Virus record (IMG/VR): IMGVR_UViG_3300020152_000062
Coordinates: 1 to 20,249 of that record
Source: a virus
Length of the DNA stretch: 20,249 bases
Direction: 5' to 3' (one strand)
The position numbers were made by a program, and so were the translations under genes. This document shows, piece after piece, positions 15,190 through 20,249 of this stretch. Every line of letters begins with the position of its first letter. Position 1 is the stretch's first letter. The notes under the pieces were generated by a model. That model searched no databases. It saw only the letters and a program-made list of their open reading frames with translations, and was not told the DNA's origin.

Positions 15190-16728
15190 CTAGTAAGGAA
15201 CGTATTGAGATTGATGTACTGACTCAGCCATTACTTGTTGCTGAATCAGCTGAAGTTTCTCTTTCAGGAATCCACCTTCCTGAATTTGCTCACCTGCTTG
15301 CGCCCAGGCTATGACACCGTAGGCGGCTGCATCAGGAATGTCTTCGTGATCGGTTGAATCAGGATCATAGAGACTAATTTCAGTCAATAGCTCTTCTTCC
15401 TCGATTGCGACTCCATAATTGCCCGATGCAATCGAATTAATCATCGCAAGAATGCGACTCGCCTTGGCAACACCACCGGACGGAAGCCCAATCATGGTGA
15501 ATAGCTGCTCTGGAATCTGCCTTTCCTTTAACTTTGCCTTGAAAAGACTAATCAAAAGTCGTTGAGCAGCTACTGACTCGATTCCCCAGGTTGAAATATT
15601 CCAGTAATAACTCAATTCAATAAGCGTATCCAGCATTTGATCCTCGGACATGCGTCCTTTACGTGAATCAACGATGAATGGGATCACTCGCTCCTTAATT
15701 TTCACGTGAACCACTATGCCTGTGGGATCATGCCAACTTTTTTGTCCGAATGCAGGGTCAACTGTGATGATTCCAGCAACGACTTCGTCTGGATTCGGTC
15801 TTGGAATGCGAACAGCCTGGCTGAGATCAATTTTGAAGATTGAATCAGCAGTCATATTCATCATTTCATAGACCCAGACGTGTCCAACACCCTTGGATCG
15901 ATAGTTTTTGTAGTCCTCTAGCAGTTCTTCTAGCGTGTAGAGTCCAGACCAGAGAGCTTTCAACTCGCCAGTGGTCTTATCTCTGATGATTGCACCGTAT
16001 ACAGTTGGATTCCAAGCTGGATCCTTGCTGAATCGATACAACATTGTCCTCGAATTGATCATGTTACCAAGCATAATGCGAACAGAACGTCTCGCAGTTG
16101 CCTTTAGCAGGTTACCCATGAGCCAAGTATCAAGATTTGCCTGTGATTCATCACTCGCTGCCGTTCTGTTGTCTTCACAGTCGTCGATAACCAGCAATTC
16201 AGGGCGCTTATTGTCAACCAGAGTACCACGAACCTGCTGATCAGAGCCAATAGCTTTCAACAAAACAGTTTTTCTGCCTCGATTCGGCGTTCCAATCTCT
16301 AGAATCCACAACTGTTCAGCCTCATTGGACTTAATAACCGTCGTATGGCCAAAAACATGCTGGTCATGGTCAGTCCGAAGCCAGTTCACTATGTCTCGAC
16401 ACGCCGCTTTCGCGATACCTGCCGTCAGTGAGGCATAGACCGCAAAGCTGATTCGCGAATAACGAAAGAAAAGAATGATTGCCAACTTTGTGAGAGTCGA
16501 TTTCGCATGACCACGAGGTACACAAAAGAGTTTCTGTAAGTGCCCACGCCAGTCATCGAGATTCACAGCGTTCACAATATTAACAAACTCGTCCCAAATC
16601 TCCTCATGCAGCTGTGGAACATCGAGAGTCAGCTCATCTTGAAGATAAAAACTCAAGAAAGCAACGCAATCAGTGCGCATTGCCTCCTTGAGTTCTTCAA
16701 TATCGAGTTCAACTAGCTGCGAATCCAT
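15190..16728 (-). CDS. Terminase large subunit
   Basis: The 512-residue packaging motor has an ATPase domain with a deviant Walker A, VPRGHAKST at about 70-78, and Walker B LLVIDDCED at about 178-186, with Asp183 or Glu185 as the likely catalytic acid. The nuclease domain follows: first aspartate in ITVDPAFG near 324, later acidic motifs in WGIESVAAQRLL and in EDIPDAAAYGV near the end. It cuts the concatemer and pumps DNA through the portal. The gene starts one base inside the stop of the upstream gene (TAATG) with GGAGAG upstream, and stops just before the portal. Length and motif order are normal for the family. Confidence 0.93.
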   Translation of the reverse strand: MDSQLVELDIEELKEAMRTDCVAFLSFYLQDELTLDVPQLHEEIWDEFVNIVNAVNLDDWRGHLQKLFCVPRGHAKSTLTKLAIILFFRYSRISFAVYASLTAGIAKAACRDIVNWLRTDHDQHVFGHTTVIKSNEAEQLWILEIGTPNRGRKTVLLKAIGSDQQVRGTLVDNKRPELLVIDDCEDNRTAASDESQANLDTWLMGNLLKATARRSVRIMLGNMINSRTMLYRFSKDPAWNPTVYGAIIRDKTTGELKALWSGLYTLEELLEDYKNYRSKGVGHVWVYEMMNMTADSIFKIDLSQAVRIPRPNPDEVVAGIITVDPAFGQKSWHDPTGIVVHVKIKERVIPFIVDSRKGRMSEDQMLDTLIELSYYWNISTWGIESVAAQRLLISLFKAKLKERQIPEQLFTMIGLPSGGVAKASRILAMINSIASGNYGVAIEEEELLTEISLYDPDSTDHEDIPDAAAYGVIAWAQAGEQIQEGGFLKEKLQLIQQQVMAESVHQSQYVPY

Positions 16729-17606
16729 TATGTCTCTCCATCAGCCAGCTTGCTCAGTTGTGGAATATCGGTCGACGTCAGCATTTCTGCTGAATCAGCC
16801 AGTCTCACAACCTCCCCTTCGATCGTTTTTGGTTTTGAAAGTTGATTCATGGTCCTCTGAGAGAGGCTGAGAGTCACTCTTCCGATCGATCCGGGCCCTG
16901 GCAGCCCGCCATCTGACTCGATAGGCTGTCCATATTGATTCAATTGCACATTAACCTGTGTGCCAGGAGCATGCGGCTTACCGTCCATGATCTCACCTCC
17001 TGGACCTCGACGAGTCGCTGCATTCGCCACCCTGGCAATCTGCAAGTACTCCCCGGTGGTTAAGTTTTTCTTCTCAACGAGTCCGATGATTTTCGCCAAA
17101 GCAGCGTTTTCGACTCGATCCCAATTGAATCCACGTTTCCGTAGTGATTCAAGCTCTAGCAATTTCTCCAATCGACGAGCTTGTACTTGATCCGGATTCG
17201 AAATCTGAATGCAATGCTGAAGCTCACCTACCTCACAGCGAAGCCTCTTCGACAAAGCAGCAACTTCCGGTCCATCCCACTCGTCTTCATCCTGAATCAA
17301 AGCCTCTAGAATATTCTCCTGCAACTCCCCCCACTTCAGCCAACCCTCAGGAGGCATCTCGGATGGAATCAACTCTGATTCAGCAGATACCCCCGGGGTT
17401 GACTCACTGATTAACTCAACGTCGGCACCAATCTCCAACTCAACTTCAAATTCCTCTTCCACTGCCGAGGCCGATACCTCTTCAGCTAGTGATTCACTAA
17501 TCACTTTCCTCGGCCTCCCGCCTAAATTCCTTTCCTTCGCCCCATAAAGGGAATCCGGCCCTAGCCCCTCTACTAGCGAATCACTATCTTCAAACCCTAT
17601 TTCCAT
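16728..17606 (-). CDS. Putative terminase small subunit
   Basis: The 292-residue protein immediately precedes the large terminase and overlaps it by one base, the usual place of the DNA-recognition subunit. It is longer than typical small terminases. GGRPRKV at 29-35 resembles an AT-hook core. Residues 37-90 are acidic, with repeated E-S and D-S pairs, and residues of about 100-175 are helical (EVGELQHCIQISNPDQVQ, RRLEKLLELESLRKRG), which could carry the helix-turn-helix. A further NLTTGEYLQIARVANAAT helix follows. A perfect AGGAGG stands 5 nt before the ATG. The function is inferred from position; no motif is decisive. The E-S/D-S pairs largely reflect GANTC sites. Confidence 0.65.
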   Translation of the reverse strand: MEIGFEDSDSLVEGLGPDSLYGAKERNLGGRPRKVISESLAEEVSASAVEEEFEVELEIGADVELISESTPGVSAESELIPSEMPPEGWLKWGELQENILEALIQDEDEWDGPEVAALSKRLRCEVGELQHCIQISNPDQVQARRLEKLLELESLRKRGFNWDRVENAALAKIIGLVEKKNLTTGEYLQIARVANAATRRGPGGEIMDGKPHAPGTQVNVQLNQYGQPIESDGGLPGPGSIGRVTLSLSQRTMNQLSKPKTIEGEVVRLADSAEMLTSTDIPQLSKLADGET

Positions 17607-17692
17607 TCCAGCCTCCTATAAAGTGCCGAATCTGTCCACCCCCACGCGGGATAGGGGTGGTCTTATTAACGGGCCGACTCCCGGCTGCGGAA

Positions 17693-17709
17693 GGGGGGCT
17701 CTACCCCCC
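17693..17709. other. G6/C6 hairpin
   Basis: GGGGGG, loop CTCTA, CCCCCC: a compact stem of six GC pairs in the spacer before the terminase genes. A further G-run (GGGGGG) lies at about 17732-17737. Confidence 0.5.
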
Positions 17710-17924
17710 GGCATTCGGATTCGGAGCAGTAGGGGGGAGGCCCTTTCTTGCTCGAAGCGGTTGTGTTAGCGTGCGAGTCGCAGACGAGCCATGAGCCGAA
17801 GGCGAATCAAGCATGCGTCGCAGACTCCGCTCTTGCGAGCCAACGGCGAGCCAAGCAAATAAGTAGTGAGCGTAAGCGAACGCCGCTTCCGATTCGGAGC
17901 GAGCGCAGCGAGCGGAGAAAATTT

Positions 17925-17967
17925 CCGAGATTCAATCTTGAACCTTTGAGTCAAGATTGAATCTCGG
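17925..17967 (-). terminator. Perfect 17-bp-stem hairpin after the small early genes
   Basis: The arms pair over 17 bp with a 9-nt loop and lie 52 nt after the stop of the 89-residue gene. Each arm carries a GANTC site. On the minus strand it is followed by AAATTTTC, a short T-run, so it may end the leftward transcript of the small genes, though it is not a textbook terminator. Confidence 0.55.
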
Positions 17968-18018
17968 CAGTGATTCAGAGTTAAGGAAGGTTTCGGACCC
18001 TGCGGGAGTCCACGCTGT

Positions 18019-18288
18019 TCAGAATCTGCTGGCAAGCCATGATTCGGCAAGCCATGCGACGGGTTGAATCGCTAACGCGGCTATCAGCGGCCACGCAATC
18101 AAGCACACAACCATTTCCACCTCGCTGCCGCCCTTCACCCAGCGTTCCACACCTTCCCAGCCGCTGCCGCTGCCACTGGCCTTGGCCTTGCTCTGCTCTT
18201 TGACTCGACGAGAGAGTGACCATGTGAGAGTCAATCGGCCAAGTTTGACGAAATGAAGTCCACCCACTTTGAAAACGCGCTTCCTCAT
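18019..18288 (-). CDS. Small membrane protein, unrecognised
   Basis: The 89-residue protein starts MRKRVFKVGGLHFVKLG, with basic and beta-type residues, a Ser/Gly linker (KASGSGSGWEG, about 39-49), and a hydrophobic C-terminal region (EMVVCLIAWPLIAALAIQPVAW, about 59-80) that looks like a membrane segment. I chose the ATG at 18288, with GAGGAGG 10 nt upstream, over a TTG three codons earlier that lies only 1 nt from the site. It starts 5 nt after the stop of the preceding gene. A competing frame over the same bases has poorer composition. The function is unknown. Confidence 0.6.
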   Translation of the reverse strand: MRKRVFKVGGLHFVKLGRLTLTWSLSRRVKEQSKAKASGSGSGWEGVERWVKGGSEVEMVVCLIAWPLIAALAIQPVAWLAESWLASRF

Positions 18289-18293
18289 TGGAG

Positions 18294-18629
18294 TCAAGCC
18301 TCCTCAATGAGCGCGGCGAAGGCGATTAGCTGGGCCAAGGCTTGGCGAGTCGCTTCGATCTGCTGGGCAAGCATGGGGCCATGTGAGGCACGAGTGACTT
18401 CGGCATGCATTGCCATCTTGCGCAAGTGTTGCACCGAGTCATTGGTGTTTTCAAGGTAGGCAGTGATTGTGCCAAGCGTAGGGGCTTGCCATGCTCCGGG
18501 CTTGGCTTCTTGCTTGCGAGTCATCAGGCGCAAATAGCTTTGCAAGTCGCTTTGCAAGAGCGGGGCTTGCTCCAAGGCAGAGGTGGCGGCGATGGAATCG
18601 AGTGTGTCGGGAGAGATCGAGTGTGTCAT
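18294..18629 (-). CDS. Hypothetical helical protein
   Basis: The 111-residue protein begins MTHSISPDTLDSIAATSALE at the ATG at 18629, with AAGGA 9 nt upstream. The frame extends further upstream, but without a better start. It is helical throughout, with Q/E/A-rich stretches (LQSDLQSYLRLMTRKQEAK, AYLENTNDSVQHLRKMAMHAEV, LAQQIEATRQALAQLIAF). No membrane or signal features. Two ATCGAGTG copies lie near its start, inside and just ahead of the gene. No family recognised; small regulatory or host-interaction protein is possible. Confidence 0.7.
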   Translation of the reverse strand: MTHSISPDTLDSIAATSALEQAPLLQSDLQSYLRLMTRKQEAKPGAWQAPTLGTITAYLENTNDSVQHLRKMAMHAEVTRASHGPMLAQQIEATRQALAQLIAFAALIEEA

Positions 18630-18672
18630 GATGTTGATTCCTTGGTTGCGAGTGAGTGAGAATCGAGTGATA

Positions 18673-18918
18673 TCAGTGAAAACCACGGTCGGCAATGCCA
18701 GCAAGCTCCGCCTTTAAAGCGTCCAGAGCCTTCTGGTGCGAGGCAACGAGTTGCTCCTGCATCTGAATGTGGCTTTCCATGATGCTACGAGCAATGTCTA
18801 TTGGATTCACCATTCCCTGCTTTGCAAAGTTGCTAACTAGTGCCCTCTCATATCCGCTCAAGTCGCGGGCGAGAACGGTTTCGACTTCTTTGCGGATCTG
18901 AATCGAGTGAGTGGCCAT
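18673..18918 (-). CDS. Hypothetical protein, first gene behind the leftward promoter
   Basis: The 81-residue protein starts MATHSIQIRKEVETVLA at the ATG at 18918, where AGGAG is 9 nt upstream; a TTG two codons earlier is only 3 nt from the site. It is helical (ERALVSNFAKQGM, IARSIMESHIQMQEQLVASHQKALDALKAELAGI) and looks like a small oligomerising protein. It is the first gene after the promoter with the inverted repeat, which could suit a regulator controlling its own transcription, but no helix-turn-helix is clear. Confidence 0.7.
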   Translation of the reverse strand: MATHSIQIRKEVETVLARDLSGYERALVSNFAKQGMVNPIDIARSIMESHIQMQEQLVASHQKALDALKAELAGIADRGFH

Positions 18919-18934
18919 TTCCAAAAACTCCTAT

Positions 18935-18969
18935 GAGGCGTAATTGCCTATGGACTCAATATACGCCTC
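18935..18969. promoter_or_regulatory. Inverted repeat overlapping the promoter, operator candidate
   Basis: GAGGCGTA (18935-18942) and TACGCCTC (18962-18969) are perfect 8-bp inverted repeats 19 nt apart. One arm overlaps the -10 box by 2 bases and the other lies just after the expected start of transcription. This would suit a repressor that loops or covers the promoter, or a hairpin in the 5' leader. Confidence 0.5.
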
Positions 18970-18986
18970 AAACCTTAACAATTCAA
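18958..18986 (-). promoter_or_regulatory. Sigma-70-like promoter for the leftward small-gene transcript
   Basis: On the minus strand TTGAAT (18986-18981) and TATATT (18963-18958) are separated by exactly 17 nt. This is the best promoter I found; the start would be near 18950, about 30 nt ahead of the gene at 18918. Confidence 0.55.
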
Positions 18987-19249
18987 TACCTTCATCCAAT
19001 TAATTCTCCTTGGAATCGAGTGCCTAACACTCTTGCGAGTGGGCAAGTGCAAGGCGGAATCGAGTGTCCTAGAGAGTGATCGAGTGAAGCAGGGTTGTCG
19101 CAATCGAGTGAATGACGAGTGCCGCAAACCCTTTTGACTGTGATTCAGCCCATACCCTCACAATCGGCCACAGAAGGCCACACAGAGGCTTTTGACTCTC
19201 GCCAGTATAACCACATAGGCAACCATGCTGGACGCGCTCTGTGGCGATT

Positions 19250-19265
19250 TAGGAATTGATTCCTA
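19250..19265. promoter_or_regulatory. Near-perfect palindrome TAGGAATTGATTCCTA
   Basis: Two 7-bp arms flank a 2-bp centre. It contains a GANTC site. It lies between the terminator and the repeat array and has the size and symmetry of a dimeric repressor site. No matching regulator gene is in the window. Confidence 0.4.
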
Positions 19266-19317
19266 GAAACAATGGTGCGCGATTGTTCGCAATTAGTAAA
19301 CAGTCCTCATAGAACGC

Positions 19318-19352
19318 AAAAAGGCCGCAACCCTTTCGGAATTGCGGCCTTT
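19318..19352 (-). terminator. Intrinsic terminator of the rightmost gene
   Basis: AAAGGCCGCAA and TTGCGGCCTTT pair over at least 11 bp around an 11-nt loop, and the minus-strand transcript continues with TTTTTGCG. It begins 23 nt after the TAA of the gene at 19376, so this gene block is cut off from the small genes to the left. Confidence 0.85.
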
Positions 19353-19375
19353 GGAGTCAGTCGGGTTTGAGTCGA

Positions 19376-20249
19376 TTAGAACTCAATGCCAACGAGGTCG
19401 GATGCATTGACGGTCGGTTCGCTATAACCGAGGTTCAGGCTCTCGCGGTTGTCGATCCAGTCTTGAACAGTGGACATGTCAACTGGCGTTGGCTTGCCGT
19501 CGGCGTCCTTCATCTGCGGTCCGGCCTGAATCATCGCCTTCGCGATCTTCACGAAAAGTCCGGCTTCTTCAAGAACCGTGCACTTCGGGTTGGCCTTGGC
19601 ATAGCTGGCCGAACGAATCGACTTGATGATGTCGGGCTTGGTTGGCAGTGCTGCTTCAACCTTCGGCATCTTCTTACGCAGGACTCCAATGCGGAATGGC
19701 ATCCACACAGCGTCGAAGGCGTCGGTGTCAAGGCCGCTGGATTCACGCGACGTGGTCACGATATCGCCGACCGTGGCAGGAATGCCCACAACAGCCGTTT
19801 CAAGATCGGAAAGCGATTCCGCCGCACGGAGACCTTGGAACGCAACATCGGTTGCCTCGCGTTCAATCAGCTTGGCAACCCAGTTGACGGCGGCCTCTGA
19901 TTCATCGGTCTTGAAGTCATCGATTGCGGGCGCCTCAAAAGCAACGATTGCCTTCAAGCCATTCGTCGAAGTGGCCTTGTCGCGGACTCCCACAGTTGCA
20001 ACGCAAATGCGTTTCGCGTCGGTGATGTGGGCCGATTCGCTGCCTTCACGAGTCAACAACGGCAGACCATAAAAAGAGTCGGTCTTGCCGCTGGCTTCTT
20101 CAATAGCCTTGCTGGCCTTGTCGAAAGCGCTATTGCCTTCGCCTTCTTCCGAGTCATAGAAGACACGGTCGCCACCAAGTGCGGCTTTCACAGCCTTCAC
20201 CTTGTCCTTGTCCATCAGTGGGACAAGCTTGTCGGAAGTCGGTGCGGAT
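19376..20249 (-). CDS. Unidentified phage protein, 5' end outside the window
   Basis: The frame is open to the right edge: an ATG at 20215 is visible, but SAPTSDKLVPL is readable in frame before it and no stop interrupts, and no Shine-Dalgarno precedes that ATG, so the true start probably lies beyond 20249. At least 290 residues are coded. The protein is acidic, alpha/beta mixed, with the repeated charge pattern of a soluble enzyme or binding protein (GLKAIVAFEAPAIDDFKTD, VGDIVTTSRESSGLDTDAFDAVW), ending in SDLVGIEF. No family recognised. The terminator after its stop suggests the last gene of an upstream operon, perhaps DNA metabolism. GC content is higher and GANTC less dense (11 in 869 bases) than in the structural genes. 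Confidence 0.75.
   Translation of the reverse strand, partial: SAPTSDKLVPLMDKDKVKAVKAALGGDRVFYDSEEGEGNSAFDKASKAIEEASGKTDSFYGLPLLTREGSESAHITDAKRICVATVGVRDKATSTNGLKAIVAFEAPAIDDFKTDESEAAVNWVAKLIEREATDVAFQGLRAAESLSDLETAVVGIPATVGDIVTTSRESSGLDTDAFDAVWMPFRIGVLRKKMPKVEAALPTKPDIIKSIRSASYAKANPKCTVLEEAGLFVKIAKAMIQAGPQMKDADGKPTPVDMSTVQDWIDNRESLNLGYSEPTVNASDLVGIEF

Larger units (their letters stand above)
17607..18018. other. Non-coding region upstream of the terminase genes
   Basis: This 412-base stretch has no gene I support. It holds a G6/C6 hairpin, repeated CGAGCC/GCGAGC words between 17770 and 17915 (GACGAGCC, GCGAGCC, GGCGAGCC, GAGCGAGCGCAGCGAGCGG), and the 17-bp-stem hairpin. A minus-strand reading frame crosses 17766-18050, but it has no ribosome site and an Arg/Leu/Ser-heavy composition typical of a non-coding frame. 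I do not see a convincing sigma-70 promoter for the terminase genes. It may encode an untranslated RNA or include packaging sites such as pac, which often lie at the small terminase gene. Confidence 0.6.
18595..19121. repeat. Cluster of ATCGAGTG direct repeats (iteron-like)
   Basis: The word ATCGAGTG occurs eight times on the plus strand, all in one orientation, at 18597, 18616, 18662, 18902, 19015, 19059, 19079 and 19103; five copies are preceded by GA (GAATCGAGTG). Partial CGAGTG copies lie at 19036 and 19116. In the non-coding part, CGAGTG starts at 19017, 19036, 19061, 19081, 19105 and 19116, that is 11-25 bp apart. I found only three other copies elsewhere (4707, 5088, 6248). An AT-rich stretch (18970-19010) lies beside the dense part, so an origin or a regulator-binding array is plausible. 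Confidence 0.65.
18919..19375. other. Non-coding control region
   Basis: This 457-base stretch has no supported gene. It contains a strong terminator for the gene to its right, the densest part of the ATCGAGTG array, a promoter and an inverted repeat leading into the gene at 18918, a near-perfect palindrome at 19250-19265, a GGCCACA direct repeat (about 19165-19181), and eight GANTC sites. I saw no DnaA box. Confidence 0.65.

Noticed and set aside
17766-18050. A 94-residue minus-strand reading frame in the spacer before the terminase genes
   Set aside because: No ribosome site, composition of a chance frame (Arg/Leu/Ser-rich), and it covers repeats and the long hairpin.
17981-18307. A 108-residue frame overlapping the 89-residue membrane protein
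   Set aside because: Arg/Gln/Cys-rich with no domain-like pattern and no fitting ribosome site; the other frame has a strong site, good spacing to the gene before, and a membrane helix.
18975-18995. A short leader peptide ORF on the minus strand (MKVLNC) behind AAGGAG, ahead of the inverted repeat, as in attenuation
   Set aside because: It overlaps the -35 box of the better promoter (18986-18981), so the main transcript would start downstream of it. An upstream promoter would be needed.
18900-19121. CRISPR array as an explanation of the repeats
   Set aside because: The repeats are 8-10 bp with 11-25 bp spacing, too short, and lie in genes and spacer; no leader or cas genes.
19186-19215. TTGACT followed by TATAAC on the plus strand as a promoter
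   Set aside because: The spacer is only 8 nt, and no plus-strand gene follows.
1-20249. Plus-strand genes
   Set aside because: All plus-strand frames overlap well-supported minus-strand genes, have poor composition and no ribosome sites of comparable quality.

Overview
The window looks like the structural half of the genome of a short-tailed, double-stranded DNA phage (podovirus) infecting a Gram-negative host. Every gene I can support lies on the minus strand, so transcription runs from high to low coordinates. Podovirus is inferred from the order terminase - portal - scaffold - capsid - adaptor - lysis genes - virion lysozyme - nozzle-like protein - fibres, with no tape-measure, sheath or tail-tube gene. 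The two-part spanin-like set and the GH108-type endolysin point to a Gram-negative host. The capsid, adaptor and nozzle recall Escherichia phage SU10-type phages; this is family memory, not a search result.

Layout in transcription order. 20249-19376: the end of an unrecognised upstream gene, closed by a strong intrinsic terminator (19352-19318). 19375-18919: a non-coding control region with an array of ATCGAGTG direct repeats, an AT-rich stretch, a good sigma-70-like promoter and an inverted repeat around its expected start. 18918-18019: three small unrecognised genes. 18018-17607: a second non-coding stretch with a 17-bp-stem hairpin. 17606-13271: putative small terminase, large terminase and portal. 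13270-12996: a GC-rich spacer with hairpins. 12995-9712: two small genes, scaffold-like protein, major capsid protein (followed by two tandem hairpins) and a probable head protein. 9681-8959: adaptor-like connector. 8931-6894: lysis cassette (endolysin, i-spanin-like and o-spanin-like genes, two membrane proteins). 6890-3123: virion lysozyme, a 49-codon coiled-coil gene, and a large nozzle-like protein. 3110-1: fibre and fibre-associated genes, ending with the first codons of a gene that runs off the left edge. Genes are tightly packed with 1-74 nt overlaps or short gaps, and most starts have a clear Shine-Dalgarno (SD) sequence.

The most striking feature is not a gene. The palindrome GANTC, the site methylated by CcrM-type enzymes of Alphaproteobacteria and by HinfI-type systems, is about three to five times over-represented wherever I counted it: 49 sites in bases 1-3000 (about 12 expected at equal base frequencies), 20 in 10501-11520 and 18 in 15181-16200 (about 4 expected each), 11 in 19381-20249 (3.4 expected), and 8 in the non-coding 18919-19375 (1.8 expected). 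It occurs in all three codon phases, in non-coding DNA, and unusually often between Shine-Dalgarno and start codon. The equally frequent-by-chance tetramer GATC is not enriched (14 in 1-3000). Phages usually avoid host restriction or methylation motifs, so this genome seems to have been shaped to carry GANTC. No methyltransferase gene is in this window.
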